Position numbers and translations under genes: made by a program. Shown here one piece after another: positions 1 to 9,923 of a DNA stretch of 64,000 bases (its first letter is position 1; each line of letters opens with the position of its first letter). Source of the DNA: DATKAS01 sp963773315. Its GTDB lineage: Bacteria > Actinomycetota > Acidimicrobiia > Acidimicrobiales > DATKAS01. The stretch is from assembly GCA_963773315.1 (NCBI GenBank), contig CAVZAF010000002.1, positions 558,001 through 622,000 of the forward strand, read 5' to 3'. The notes under the pieces were generated by a model that worked only from the letters and a program-made list of their open reading frames with translations, did not search any database and had not been told where the DNA came from.

Positions 1-353
1 AGTTCGAGGACGCGCTCTTCGCCACGCCGGTCGGCACGGTGTCGAAGCCCGTGCAGACGCAGTTCGGCTACCACGTCATCAAGGTCACCGACACGAAGGC
101 GCCCGCCTTCAAGGACGCGAAGCCGCAGGTGCTGCAGAAGATCTTCAACGACTCGAACGACAAGTTCAACACCGTGCTGAACGGCAGCCTCACCAAGGCG
201 AAGGTCTCGATCGACCCTCGCTTCGGCACATGGAACCCGTCGCTGAACGCAGTCGTGCCGGCCAACTTCGCGAACCTCCAGAACTCGACGGCCACGACCG
301 CAGCGACAGGGGCGACGGCGACTACGGCGGCAACGCCCACCACTGGCGGGTAG
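1..353 (+). CDS. PpiC/SurA-type peptidyl-prolyl isomerase, C-terminal part
   Basis: The gene enters from the left edge; the frame is open from base 3. The visible part is the end of a parvulin (rotamase) domain with the motif QTQFGYHVIKVTD, the conserved closing strand of PpiC/SurA/PrsA foldases. A tail of about 60 residues rich in Ala, Thr and Gly follows, as is common in secreted actinobacterial members. Such proteins assist folding of exported proteins outside the membrane. The N-terminus, signal peptide and most of the catalytic domain lie outside the window. It stops 4 bases before the next gene, so the two are probably co-transcribed. Family assignment is firm; whether it is lipid-anchored cannot be seen. 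Confidence 0.8.
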   Translation, partial: FEDALFATPVGTVSKPVQTQFGYHVIKVTDTKAPAFKDAKPQVLQKIFNDSNDKFNTVLNGSLTKAKVSIDPRFGTWNPSLNAVVPANFANLQNSTATTAATGATATTAATPTTGG

Positions 354-357
354 CACG

Positions 358-1789
358 TTGGGTCGCGGCCGGGTCGTCATCGTCGGGCTCGGCCCGGCCG
401 GGCCCGAGCTGGTGACGCAACAGGCCATCGCCGAGATCGCCCGCGTCGGCCGGCGCTTCATCCGCACGACTCGTCATCCGTCGGCTTCGATCGTCGGCGA
501 CGCGACGAGCTTCGACGAGGTCTATGAGCGCGAGGCATCCCTCGACGCGGTCTACGCCCGCATCGTCGACGCGCTGATCGAGGCGGCGAGCGACCAGGGT
601 GAGGTGCTCTACGCGGTTCCCGGCTCGCCGCTCGTCGCCGAGCGCACGGTCGAGCTGCTGCGAGCCGACGACCGGGTCGTGGTCGACGTCGTCCCCGCGC
701 TGTCGTTCCTCGACCTCGTCTGGAGCCGGCTCGGGATCGACCCTCTCGCGGCCGGAGTGCGCCTCGTCGACGGGCAGCGGTTCTCGGTCGAGGCTGCAGG
801 GGAGCGCGGTCCGCTCGTCGTCGCGCAATGCGACACCCCCCACGTCCTGTCCGACATCAAGCTCTCGATCGAGGACGACGAGCCGCGCTCGGTCGTGGTG
901 CTCCACCACCTCGGCCTGTCCGACGAGCAGGTGTGGGAGGTCGCGTGGGACGAGCTCGACCGGTCGTTCACGCCCGACCACCTCACCGCGCTGTGGATCC
1001 CCACGTTGCACGCGCCGGTCGCGAGCCGAGCTCGTGAGGTTCGCGGAGCTCGTGCGCACCCTCCGTCGTGACTGCCCGTGGGATCGCGAGCAGACGCATC
1101 GCACGCTCACCCGCCATCTCCTCGAGGAGACCTACGAGACGCTCGAAGCGATCGACGCGCTCGACGGGTCGCCCGACTCGATCGGCCATCTCGAGGAGGA
1201 GCTCGGCGACCTGCTGTTCCAGGTCTTCTTCCACGCGACGCTCGCCGCGGAGGAGGGTTGGTTCACGTTGGCGGACGTCGCGCGGGTGATCCACGACAAG
1301 CTCGTGCACCGCCATCCCCACGTGTTCGGCTCGGTCGAGGCCGACACCGCCGAGCAGGTGCTCGTCAACTGGGAGCAGATCAAGAAGGCCGAGAAAGGTC
1401 GCTCGAGCGTGATGGAGGGCGTGCCCGGCGATCTCCCCGCGCTGCTCTATGCGCACAAGATCCAGCGCAAGGCCGCCTCGGTCGGGTTCGACTGGGACGA
1501 CGTCGACGGCGCCCTCCCCAAGATCAGCGAGGAGCTCGACGAGCTGCAGGCGGCCATCGCGTCGGCGATCGATGGTGACATCGAGGACGAGCTCGGCGAC
1601 CTGCTGTTCGCGGTCGTGAACGTCGCCCGGCACCTCGACATCGACCCCGAAACTGCGCTTCGGGGCGCGAGCGCGAAGTTCCGCACCCGCTTCGAGCAGG
1701 TCGAGGCGCGGGCCGGCGCCCAGGGACGAGACCTGTCGACCATGACCCTCGCCGAGCTCGACGCCCTGTGGGATCAAGCCAAGCGCTGA
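358..1789 (+). CDS. mazG: Tetrapyrrole methylase-MazG fusion (YabN-like), frame-broken
   Basis: The N-terminal ~220 residues are an SAM-dependent tetrapyrrole-methylase-like domain (start TTG at 358, motif VVIVGLGPAGPELV). The C-terminal ~250 residues are MazG nucleoside-triphosphate pyrophosphohydrolase with two repeats carrying the metal-binding helices (LLEETYETLEAI with EEELGDLLFQV, then EELDELQAAI with EDELGDLLFAV). MazG hydrolyses non-canonical or excess NTPs to NMP and pyrophosphate. The halves lie in different frames: the first continues to 1071, the second is readable from about 1028. One extra base near 1020-1030 explains this, giving a YabN-type protein of about 476 residues. A mazG just before eno is the usual actinobacterial order. 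Two separate genes are possible but less likely because there is no gap. Confidence 0.85.
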
Positions 1790-1797
1790 ACCTGGCG

Positions 1798-1874
1798 TAT
1801 CCTCACTGCCAACACAAGCAACACCAGCAACACCAGCAAGTACGGGCGGAGCCGGACGCTGGCGAGGCAGTCGC
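1798..1874 (+). promoter_or_regulatory. Putative eno promoter and 5' leader with a 9-bp triplet repeat
   Basis: The gap between mazG and eno holds a TATCCT hexamer (1798-1803) that could be a -10 element. The same hexamer precedes the initiator tRNA at 33914. No convincing -35 is visible. The leader contains three tandem 9-bp units (AACACAAGC, AACACCAGC, AACACCAGC; 1811-1837), which lower the local GC content just before the eno start. The role of the repeat is unknown. Confidence 0.3.
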
Positions 1875-3163
1875 ATGAGTGAGATCGAGCACGTGGTCGG
1901 CCGCGAGGTCCTCGATTCGCGCGGCAACCCCACCGTCGAGGTCGAGGTCGTGCTCGCGACCGGTGCGCGCGGACGAGCCATCGTGCCGTCCGGGGCGTCG
2001 ACCGGCGAGCACGAGGCGGTCGAGCTGCGCGACGGCGGCGCCCGCTTCGGCGGCAAGGGCGTCGAGGCCGCGGTCGGGAACGTCAACGGCGAGATCCGCG
2101 ACGCGGTCCTCGAGCTCGAAGCGCTCGACCAGCGGGCCATCGACACGACGCTCATCGACCTCGACGGCACCGAGAACAAGGCTCGTCTGGGAGCCAACGC
2201 GATCCTCGGCGTCTCCCTCGCGGTGGCCAAGGCCGGGGCCGACGAGCTCGGGCTGCCGCTCTATCGCTACGTCGGCGGGGCGAACGCGCACGTGCTGCCG
2301 GTGCCGATGATGAACGTGCTCAATGGCGGCGTGCACGCGGACAACACCGTGGACTTCCAGGAGTTCATGATCATGCCGGTCGGCGCGGCGTCGTACACCG
2401 AGGGGCTGCGCTGGGGCGTCGAGACCTACCACGCGCTGAAGAGCCTGCTCCACGAGCGGGGCCTGTCGACGCTCGTCGGTGACGAGGGGGGCTTCGCCCC
2501 CGACCTCGCCGCGAACGAGGACGCGGTGCGCCTGCTGGTCGAGGCGATCGAGCGGGCGGGCTACGCGCTCGGCACCGAGATCGCGATCGCCCTCGACCCC
2601 GCGACATCCGAGCTCTACCGCGACGGCTCCTACGAGCTGAAGGGGGAGGGGCGCAGCCTGCGGCCAGGCGAGCTCGCCGAGATCTGGGCCGAGCTGGGTC
2701 GACCGCTATCCGATCGTCTCGATCGAGGACGGCATGGCCGAGGACGACTGGGAGGGCTGGCGTGCGCTCACCGACGCGGTGGGCGACCGCGTGCAGCTCG
2801 TCGGCGACGACCTGTTCGTCACGAACACCGAGCGGCTCGAGATGGGGATCGAGCGGCAGGTCGCGAACTCGGTCCTCATCAAGGTCAACCAGATCGGCAC
2901 GCTCACCGAGACGCTCGAGACGGTCGCGCTCGCGACGCGGTCGAGCTACTCGAGCGTGATGTCGCACCGCTCGGGCGAGACCGAAGACACGACGATCGCC
3001 GACCTCGCGGTCGCGACGAACTGCGGGCAGATCAAGACCGGAGCGCCGGCACGCTCCGATCGCACGGCGAAGTACAACCAGCTGCTGCGCATCGAGGAAG
3101 ACCTCGGCGAGTCGGCTGCCTACCTCGGCCGCGACGCGCTCGCGCCGCGGACGCGCGCGATGA
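1875..3163 (+). CDS. eno: Enolase, frame-broken by apparent single-base insertions
   Basis: Phosphopyruvate hydratase of glycolysis (2-phosphoglycerate to phosphoenolpyruvate, Mg-dependent, cytosolic). Hallmarks in order: VLDSRGNPTVEVEV near the N-terminus, GASTGEHEAVELRDG, VLNGGVHADNTVDFQEFM, GDEGGFAP, SIEDGMAEDDW, LIKVNQIGTLTET, SHRSGETEDT and GQIKTGAPARSDR. The frame breaks near 2697, where CTGGGTCGAC should read CTGGTCGAC. A second extra base near 3145-3160 hides the stop: removing it puts TGA at 3161-3163 in frame and gives about 428 residues, the normal enolase length. As given, the frame runs on into ftsB. The ftsB ATG at 3160 then overlaps the eno stop as ATGA. Identity is certain; the exact C-terminus is inferred. 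Confidence 0.95.
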
Positions 3164-3804
3164 GCCCGCCGCGGGGGACCGGACCGGTCGACCCCTTGCT
3201 GGGCGGCCCGCGAGATGACACCGAGGCCACCTCGGCGCTGAACGGCCTCCTCGTCATCTCGCCCGACACGAAGATCGGCCGGCGCGAGCGCAAGCACCTC
3301 GTTGCCGGAGAGCAGCACGCGGCCCGACATCGTCATCCGACCTCACGACCGGTGCCGGTCGTCGATCCCGAGCGCATCATCGATCCAGGGCTGCGCCAGC
3401 GCCTGCATCCCGAGCGTCCCGAGCCCTTCGACTTCGAGGTCAGCGAACGGCGCCCGGCGCGGGTGCGGCGCGCGATCTGGCCGATCCTCGTGACGGGACT
3501 GCTCGTCGCCGCGCTCTTCGTGTTCGTCTTCCCGACGCGGACGTACCTCGCGCAACGCGCCGAGACCGAGCGCACCGAGCACCAGCTGCAGGTGCTGCAG
3601 CAGCAGAACGATGCGCTGTCGGCCAGGGTGACCGCGCTCGACACCGATGCGGAGATCGAGCGCATCGCTCGCGACCAGTTCGACCTCGTGCGACCCGGCG
3701 AGAAAGCCTTCGCGATCTTGCCCGCGCCTCCGCTCACCGACTTGCCACCGGGGTTCCCCTTCGACCTCATCCGCAAGCTGTTGGGGAGCCCGGCGCCTGG
3801 TTGA
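3160..3804 (+). CDS. ftsB: FtsB/DivIC septum formation initiator
   Basis: Bitopic cell-division protein of about 214 residues. A charged, Pro/Arg-rich cytoplasmic N-terminus of ~105 residues is followed by one transmembrane helix (PILVTGLLVAALFVFVF) and a leucine-zipper-like coiled coil with many Gln and Leu (HQLQVLQQQNDALSARV). It closes with the family motif IERIARDQFDLVRPGEKAF. FtsB/DivIC joins FtsL and FtsQ in the divisome. Position directly after eno matches other Actinobacteria, for example the Rv1021-Rv1026 order of Mycobacterium tuberculosis. The start ATG at 3160 was chosen because it makes an ATGA overlap with the eno stop. DUF501 would normally come next but lies 13 kb away. Confidence 0.85.
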   Translation: MSPPRGTGPVDPLLGGPRDDTEATSALNGLLVISPDTKIGRRERKHLVAGEQHAARHRHPTSRPVPVVDPERIIDPGLRQRLHPERPEPFDFEVSERRPARVRRAIWPILVTGLLVAALFVFVFPTRTYLAQRAETERTEHQLQVLQQQNDALSARVTALDTDAEIERIARDQFDLVRPGEKAFAILPAPPLTDLPPGFPFDLIRKLLGSPAPG

Positions 3805-3827
3805 CCAGCCGGTATGGTCACCGGCCT

Positions 3828-6114
3828 ATGAGCATCCTCGGCACGCGTGTGCTGCGTAAGGAAGACCCGAAGTTCCTCACGACCGGTGGTGTCTACGCCG
3901 CGGACCTCCGCGACCCGATGCTCCAAGGCGCGGGTTGGGTCACGTTCGTGCGATCGACCGTCGCGCACGCCCGCATCGTGTCCATCGAGACCGACGACGC
4001 GAAGCAGGCCCCCGGCGTGCTCGGGGTGTTCACGGCTGCCGACCTCGGCCTGACACCCGCGCCTTACGGGCTGCCGCTTTTGAACCAGGCGATGCTGCGC
4101 ACGTCGCTCGCCACCGACAAGGTGCGGTTCGTCGGCGAGCCGATCGTCGCGATCGTGACCGAGCATCCGTATCAGGGCGAGGACGCGGCTGAGCGGGTGC
4201 TGATCGACTACGAGGTGCTCCCCGCGGTCGTCGACGTGTTCGAGTCGCGCGACGGCTCGACGTTGCTCTTCGAGGACGTCGGAACGAACGTCGTCATCGA
4301 CGGGGCGATCATGGGTGAGCAGCCTCCGACGGCGGACTTCTTCGACGGATGTGAGGTCGTCGTCACGCAGCGCATCGTGAACCAGCGCGTCGCGCCGTGC
4401 CCGCTCGAGGTGCGGTCGGGCGCCGCCGCGTGGGTCGACGGCCGGCTCGTGCAGTGGTCGAGCACGCAGCACGCGCAGGGTGCCCGCGACGCGATCCAAG
4501 CCGCGAACGGTCTCGATGCGGGTCAGGTGCGCGTCATCGCTCCTGACGTCGGCGGTGGCTTCGGGGCGAAGATCGGCGCGTACCCCGAGGAGCTGCTGCT
4601 CGGCGCGCTCGCGAAGGATGTGGGCCGCCCGGTGCGCTGGCTCGAGAGCCGCACTGAGAGCATGCAGATGCTCGGCCACGGCCGCGGGCAGTTCCAGGAG
4701 GTGACGATCGGCGGCACTCGCGACGGGAAGGTCCAGGCGTACCGGCTCGAGATCCTCCAGGACTCGGGCGGTTACCCCGAGATCGGCGCGATCCTCCCGC
4801 TCTTCATGACGAAGATGATGGGCTCAGCCGTCTACACGGTGCCCAAGTTCGAGTGCACGACGAAGGCGGTCCTCACGAACTCGACGCCGATCGTCGCGTA
4901 CCGCGGTGCCGGGCGTCCCGAGGCCACCGCGGCGATGGAGCGCATCCTCGACGTGTACGCCGCCGAGATCGGCATGGATCCGGTCGAGGTGCGGCGCAAG
5001 AACCTGATCCCGAACGAGTCGTGGCCCTACACGACGGTCTCTGGCGCGACCTACGACATCGGCGACTACGAAGGCGCACTCGACAGGGTCCTCGCGGCTG
5101 CCGACTACTCGGCGCTCCGCGGCGGAGCAGGCGTCGCGCCGTGCTGCGGGCGGCCCGAAGCAGCTCGGCATCGGCGTGTCGGTGTACGTCGAGATCACCG
5201 GCGGCGCCCCGCCTCCGTTCGAGCACGCGCGCATCGTCGTGCACCACGATGGGGGCGCGACCGTCTACACCGGCACCTCGCCGCACGGGCAGGGCCACGC
5301 GACGGCCTGGTCGATGATCGCCCACGAGGAGACCGGCATCCCGATGGACCTCATCGAGGTGATCCACGGCGACACCGATCTCGTGCCCGCAGGCGGTGGC
5401 ACCATGGGCTCGCGGTCGCTGCAGCAGGGCGGTGCCGCCGTGCAGCAGGCGTCGATCGACCTCGTTGCTCGGGCGCGTGAGGTCGCGGCCCAGATGCTCG
5501 AGGCGAACCCGGACGACCTCGTGCTCGACAAGGGCGCGGGTGTTTTCCACGTGGCGGGCACCCCCGCCAGCGCGAAGACGTGGGGCGAGCTCTCGGTCGC
5601 GGCGAACCAGCAGGGCAACCCGCTCGACCTCCCGGCGGTGTTCACCGCACCGAGCCCGACCTTCCCGTTCGGCGCCCACATCGCGGTCGTCGAGGTCGAC
5701 ACGGACACCGGCCAGGTGCGACTCCTCCGTCATGTGGCGTGCGACGACGCGGGCAAGGTGCTCAACCCGATGCTGCTCGAGGGCCAGGTGCACGGTGGAA
5801 TCGCGCAGGGCGCGGCGCAAGCCTTGTTCGAGGAGGTTCGCTATGACGAGGACGGCAACCCCGTGACCGCGAACCTCGCGGACTACGCGTTCCCGTCCGC
5901 CGCCGAGCTGCCGTCGTTCGAGGTGGTCCACATGGAGACTCCGACGCCGGTGAACCCGCTCGGTGCGAAGGGCGTCGGCGAGTCGGGCACGATCGGGTCG
6001 ACGCCCGCAGTCCAGAACGCGGTGGTCGACGCCGTGGCCCACCTCGGAGTGCGGCACATCGACATGCCCGCGTCAGCGGAGAAGGTGTGGCGGGCGATCG
6101 CCGCCGCACGGTAG
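3828..6114 (+). CDS. coxL: Molybdenum hydroxylase large subunit 1 (form II CoxL-like), frame-broken
   Basis: Xanthine dehydrogenase/CO dehydrogenase large-subunit family: binds molybdopterin cytosine dinucleotide and hydroxylates a small substrate. It opens with TRVLRKEDPKFLTTGG, typical of the first a/b domain. GGGFGAKIGAYPEE and PHGQGHATAW are Moco-binding segments, and GAKGVGESGTIG carries the catalytic Glu near the C-terminus. At residues ~357-363 the active-site loop reads AYRGAGR, the form II (BMS) signature, not the AYXCSFR of true aerobic CO dehydrogenase. The substrate is therefore open. The frame shifts at about 5121, where one extra G (CGCGGCGG for CGCGCGG) separates the N-terminal 430 residues from the remainder. 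It is the first gene of the cluster, 23 bases after ftsB. Confidence 0.9.
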
Positions 6115-6208
6115 TCAACATGTGACTAGCAGACCGGTCAGCACGCCTCGCGCGAGCGATGCATGATGGCCGCCCTAACCAGCGATCACGGAACAGCGAA
6201 CTCGGGGG

Positions 6209-6685
6209 GTGGTCCCGTTGCGGATCTCACTGACGGTCAATGGCGCGTCCCAGTCGCACGACGTCGAGCCTCGGCTCCTCCTCGTGCACTACCTGCGCGA
6301 CGTCGTTGGTCTCACCGGCACGAACGTGGGGTGCGACACGTCGTCGTGCGGGGCGTGCACGATCCACGTGAACGGCGAGTCGGTGAAGTCGTGCACGATG
6401 CTGGCGGTCCAGGCCGACGGCACCGACATCATGACGATCGAAGGCCTCGCCAACGGCGACCAGCTCCACCCGATGCAGACCGCGTTCCGCGAGAACCACG
6501 GCCTGCAATGCGGGTTCTGCACGCCGGGCATGGTGATGGCCGCAGTCGGCCTCCTGAACGAGAACCCCAAGCCCACCGAGGCAGAGGTGCGGGAGGGCCT
6601 CGAGGGCAACCTGTGCCGCTGCACCGGCTACCACAACATCGTGAAGGCCGTGCTCGCAGCCTCAGGGCAGGCGGTGAACGCATGA
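6209..6685 (+). CDS. coxS: Molybdenum hydroxylase small [2Fe-2S] subunit (CoxS-like)
   Basis: Iron-sulfur subunit of about 158 residues passing electrons from Mo to FAD. The N-terminal plant-ferredoxin-type cluster has GCDTSSCGACTIHVNG plus a later Cys. The C-terminal all-helical domain has CGFCTPGMVMA and CRCTGYHN, giving the full set of eight ligands. The start is GTG at 6209 or TTG at 6218, preceded by a G-rich stretch. It overlaps the next gene by 4 bases (ATGA), so translation is probably coupled. It is the only CoxS between two CoxL genes and could serve both. Confidence 0.95.
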   Translation: MVPLRISLTVNGASQSHDVEPRLLLVHYLRDVVGLTGTNVGCDTSSCGACTIHVNGESVKSCTMLAVQADGTDIMTIEGLANGDQLHPMQTAFRENHGLQCGFCTPGMVMAAVGLLNENPKPTEAEVREGLEGNLCRCTGYHNIVKAVLAASGQAVNA

Positions 6686-9084
6686 CCGCGGTAGAGACGG
6701 CGCCTGCGGGCGTCGTCGGCACGCGGATGCTCCGCAAGGAAGACCCCACGCTCCTCACCGGCGAGGCGAAGTACACCGACGACCTCGCGATCCCCGGCGC
6801 GTTGTCGATAGCGCTCGTCCGCAGCCCCTACGCCCACGCGCACATCCGGAGTGTCGACCTGTCGGCCGCGCTCGGCATGCCCGGTGTGGTCGCCGCGTAC
6901 AGCGGCGCCGACCTCCGTGAGGCCTGGGGTCCCATGCCGTGCGCGTGGGCCGTGACGCCCGACATGAAGGCGCCCGAGCACTTCCCGCTCGCGATCGACA
7001 AGGTCGCGTACGTCGGCGACGCGGTCGCGGTCGTCGTGGCGCGCTCGAACGCCGAGGCGCGTGACGCTCTCGACGTCGTGGTCGTCGAATACGACCCGCT
7101 GCCTGCCGTCATCGACCTCGAAGACGCGCTCAGCGATCGGGTCGTCATCCACGAGGGGCTGGGCACCAACAAGAGCTACACGTGGGAGCTGCATCCGCAG
7201 GGCCAAGAGGCAGTCGATGCCGCGTTCGCGTCGGCCGCGTACACGGTGAGCGAGCGCTACATCCAGCAGCGACTCATCCCGATGGCGATGGAGCCTCGGG
7301 CGGTGGCAGCAGTGCCGCAGCCCTTCGGTGGCGACATCACCCTGTACTCCGCCACGCAGATCCCGCACATCCTCAAGATCATGGTGGCGCTCACGCTCAG
7401 CATCCCCGAGCACCAGGTGCGAGTGGTCGCTCCCGCGGTGGGTGGTGGCTTCGGCTCGAAGCTCAACGTCTACGCCGAGGAGCTCATCTGCACCGCGCTC
7501 GCCCGCAAGCTGCGGGTGCCGGTGCGTTGGGTCGAGGAGCGCACCGAGAACGCGCAGGCCACGATCCAGGGCCGGGGGCAGATCCAGAAGATCGACCTCG
7601 CCGCCGACGGCGACGGCAAGGTCACCGCAGTGCGCGTCGAGCTCGTCGGCGACATGGGCGCGTACCTGCAGCTGGTCACACCGGGCATCCCGTTGCTCGG
7701 CGCGTTCCTCTACGCGGGCGTCTACGACGTGCCGAACTACTCATTCAGCTGCACGTCGGTGTTCACGACCATGACGCCTACAGACGCCTACCGCGGCGCC
7801 GGACGTCCCGAGGCCACCTACGCGATCGAGCGCGCGATGGACGCGCTCGCGGCGAAGGTCGGTGTCGATCCCGCCGAGCTCCGCCGTCGCAACATGATCA
7901 AGGAGTCGCAGTTCCCGTACACCGCGATGACGGGCCTGCAGTACGACAGCGGCAACCACGAGGGCGCGCTCGCCAAAGCGCTCGAGCTGTGTGACTACGA
8001 CGGCCGCCGAGCCGAGCAGGCGCGCCGCCGGGCGGCCGGCTCGACGAAGCATCTCGGGATCGGCATCTCGTCGTACTTCGAGATGTGCGGGCTGGCGCCG
8101 AGCCGCGTGCTCGCCTCGCTGAACTACTCGGCAGGTGGATGGGAAGCCGCGACCGTCCGGGTGCTGCCGACGAACAAGGTGCAAGTGGTCACCGGCTCCT
8201 CGCCGCACGGCCAAGGTCACGAGACGTCGTGGTCGATGATCATCGCCGACAAGCTCGGTGTCGATCCCGACGACGTCGACGTGCTGCACTCCGACACGGC
8301 GATCAGCCCGCTCGGCCTCGACACCTATGGCTCGCGGTCGTTGGCCGTCGGTGGCATCGCGATCGCGATGGCGGCCGACAAGGTCATCGTCAAGGCGCGC
8401 AAGATCGCTGCGCATCAGCTCGAATGCGCCGAGGAAGACCTCGAGTTCTCGGCCGGCACGTTCACCGTGAAGGGCTCGCCCGACAAGGCGATGCCGCTCG
8501 CAGGCGTGGCGTTCGAGGCGTTCACTGCGCACAACCTCCCCGACGGCGTCGAGCCGAACCTCGAGGAGAGCGTCGTGTACGACCCGCCCAACTTCTCGTG
8601 GCCGTTCGGCACGCACATCTGCGTGGTCGAGATCGACGAGGAGACCGGCAAGGTCGACGTGCTCCAGTACGTCGCGGTCGACGACTGCGGCGTGCAGATC
8701 AACCCGATGATCGTCGACGGCCAGGTCCACGGCGGCGTCGTGCAAGGCCTCGCCCAGGCCCTCTGGGAGGAGGCGGTCTACGACGACGACGGCAACCTGC
8801 GCACGTCGACCTTGGCCGACTACCTGGTGCCCGCGGCATCCGACGTGCCGTCGCTCACCCTCGGGCACACGGTCACCCCGAGCCCGACCAACCAACTCGG
8901 CGTCAAGGGGATCGGCGAGGCCGGCACCATCGGCGCCGCCCCCGCCGTCATCAACGCTGTCGTCGACGCGCTGTCCCATCTCGGCGTCACCGACATCCTC
9001 ATGCCCGCGTCGCCGATGCGGGTCTGGTCCACCATCCAAGCCGCCAAGTCCGCCAGTTCCGAGATGTCCGGAGGTGCGAAGTGA
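6682..9084 (+). CDS. coxL: Molybdenum hydroxylase large subunit 2 (form II CoxL-like)
   Basis: An intact 800-residue large subunit, paralogous to the one at 3828 (shared opening TRMLRKEDPTLLTGEA). It has VGGGFGSKLNVYAEE, the active-site loop AYRGAGR at residues ~369-375, SSPHGQGHETSW and the C-terminal GVKGIGEAGTIG with the catalytic Glu. AYRGAGR places it in the form II group, for which CO oxidation is doubtful and other substrates are known or suspected. It starts in an ATGA overlap with coxS and ends in a GTGA overlap with coxM, so S-L-M form one transcription unit. The gene has no frame break, unlike its neighbour. Confidence 0.95.
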   Translation: MTAVETAPAGVVGTRMLRKEDPTLLTGEAKYTDDLAIPGALSIALVRSPYAHAHIRSVDLSAALGMPGVVAAYSGADLREAWGPMPCAWAVTPDMKAPEHFPLAIDKVAYVGDAVAVVVARSNAEARDALDVVVVEYDPLPAVIDLEDALSDRVVIHEGLGTNKSYTWELHPQGQEAVDAAFASAAYTVSERYIQQRLIPMAMEPRAVAAVPQPFGGDITLYSATQIPHILKIMVALTLSIPEHQVRVVAPAVGGGFGSKLNVYAEELICTALARKLRVPVRWVEERTENAQATIQGRGQIQKIDLAADGDGKVTAVRVELVGDMGAYLQLVTPGIPLLGAFLYAGVYDVPNYSFSCTSVFTTMTPTDAYRGAGRPEATYAIERAMDALAAKVGVDPAELRRRNMIKESQFPYTAMTGLQYDSGNHEGALAKALELCDYDGRRAEQARRRAAGSTKHLGIGISSYFEMCGLAPSRVLASLNYSAGGWEAATVRVLPTNKVQVVTGSSPHGQGHETSWSMIIADKLGVDPDDVDVLHSDTAISPLGLDTYGSRSLAVGGIAIAMAADKVIVKARKIAAHQLECAEEDLEFSAGTFTVKGSPDKAMPLAGVAFEAFTAHNLPDGVEPNLEESVVYDPPNFSWPFGTHICVVEIDEETGKVDVLQYVAVDDCGVQINPMIVDGQVHGGVVQGLAQALWEEAVYDDDGNLRTSTLADYLVPAASDVPSLTLGHTVTPSPTNQLGVKGIGEAGTIGAAPAVINAVVDALSHLGVTDILMPASPMRVWSTIQAAKSASSEMSGGAK

Positions 9085-9902
9085 TCCCCGCCGCGTTCGA
9101 CTACGCCAAGGCCGGGTCGGCCGACGAGGCCCTCTCCCTGCTTGCACAGCACGGTGACGAGGCCAAGCTGCTCGCGGGCGGGCACTCGCTCCTCCCGCTC
9201 ATGAAGCTGCGGCTCGCGTCGCCGGCGATGCTCATCGACATCGGTCCGATCAAGGACCTGTCGTACGTGAAGGACGGCGGCGACCACATCGCGATCGGTG
9301 CGCTGACACGCCACCGCGACCTCGAGACGTCCGACCTGCTGAAGCAGCAGGTGCCGATCCTCGCTCACGCGGCCGGCCAGGTCGGCGACCCGCAGGTGCG
9401 TCATCGCGGCACGATCGGCGGCTCCATCGCGCACTCCGATCCTGCGTCCGACCTTCCCGCGGTCGTGCTCGCGCTCGGCGGCACGATGGTCGCTCGGTCG
9501 AGCAAGGGTGAGCGCACGATCGCCGCGTCCGACTTCTTCACCGGGTTCCTCGAGTCGGCGCTCGCACCCGACGAGCTCCTCACCGAGATCCGCGTGCCGA
9601 AGGTCGCCGGCGCGGGCTGGTCGTTCCAGAAGTTCAACCGCCGCGCGCAGGACTGGGCGATCGTGGGTGTCGCCGCGGTGAGGAACGGCACGACGGGCAT
9701 CGCGCTCGTGAACATGGGCTCGACGCCGGTGCGGGCCAGCGCCGTCGAGCAGGCCCTCGCGAGCGGTGCGTCAGCGGCTGACGCCGCTCAGCACGCCGCC
9801 GAGGGTGCCTCGCCCTCTGCCGACCTCAACGCGAGCGTCGAGTACCGCGAGCACCTCGCCCGTGTGCTCGTGCGCCGCGCCCTCGAGGAAGCCGGCGCCT
9901 GA
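9081..9902 (+). CDS. coxM: Molybdenum hydroxylase FAD-binding medium subunit (CoxM-like)
   Basis: FAD subunit of 273 residues (PF00941-type fold followed by a CO-dehydrogenase flavoprotein C-terminal domain). The FAD-binding segments are AGGHSLLPLMKLRLASP near residue 32 and TIGGSIAHSDPASDLP near residue 112. The start GTG overlaps the coxL2 stop codon. It accepts electrons from the [2Fe-2S] subunit and passes them to a quinone or another acceptor. Intact. With the upstream S and L genes it supplies a full heterotrimer. Confidence 0.95.
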   Translation: MIPAAFDYAKAGSADEALSLLAQHGDEAKLLAGGHSLLPLMKLRLASPAMLIDIGPIKDLSYVKDGGDHIAIGALTRHRDLETSDLLKQQVPILAHAAGQVGDPQVRHRGTIGGSIAHSDPASDLPAVVLALGGTMVARSSKGERTIAASDFFTGFLESALAPDELLTEIRVPKVAGAGWSFQKFNRRAQDWAIVGVAAVRNGTTGIALVNMGSTPVRASAVEQALASGASAADAAQHAAEGASPSADLNASVEYREHLARVLVRRALEEAGA

Positions 9903-9923
9903 GCCTGTCGCCATTCAAAACGT

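Noticed and set aside
3828..9084. True aerobic CO dehydrogenase (form I)
   Set aside because: Both large subunits carry AYRGAGR; the Cys-containing AYXCSFR loop needed for the Cu-S-Mo centre is absent.
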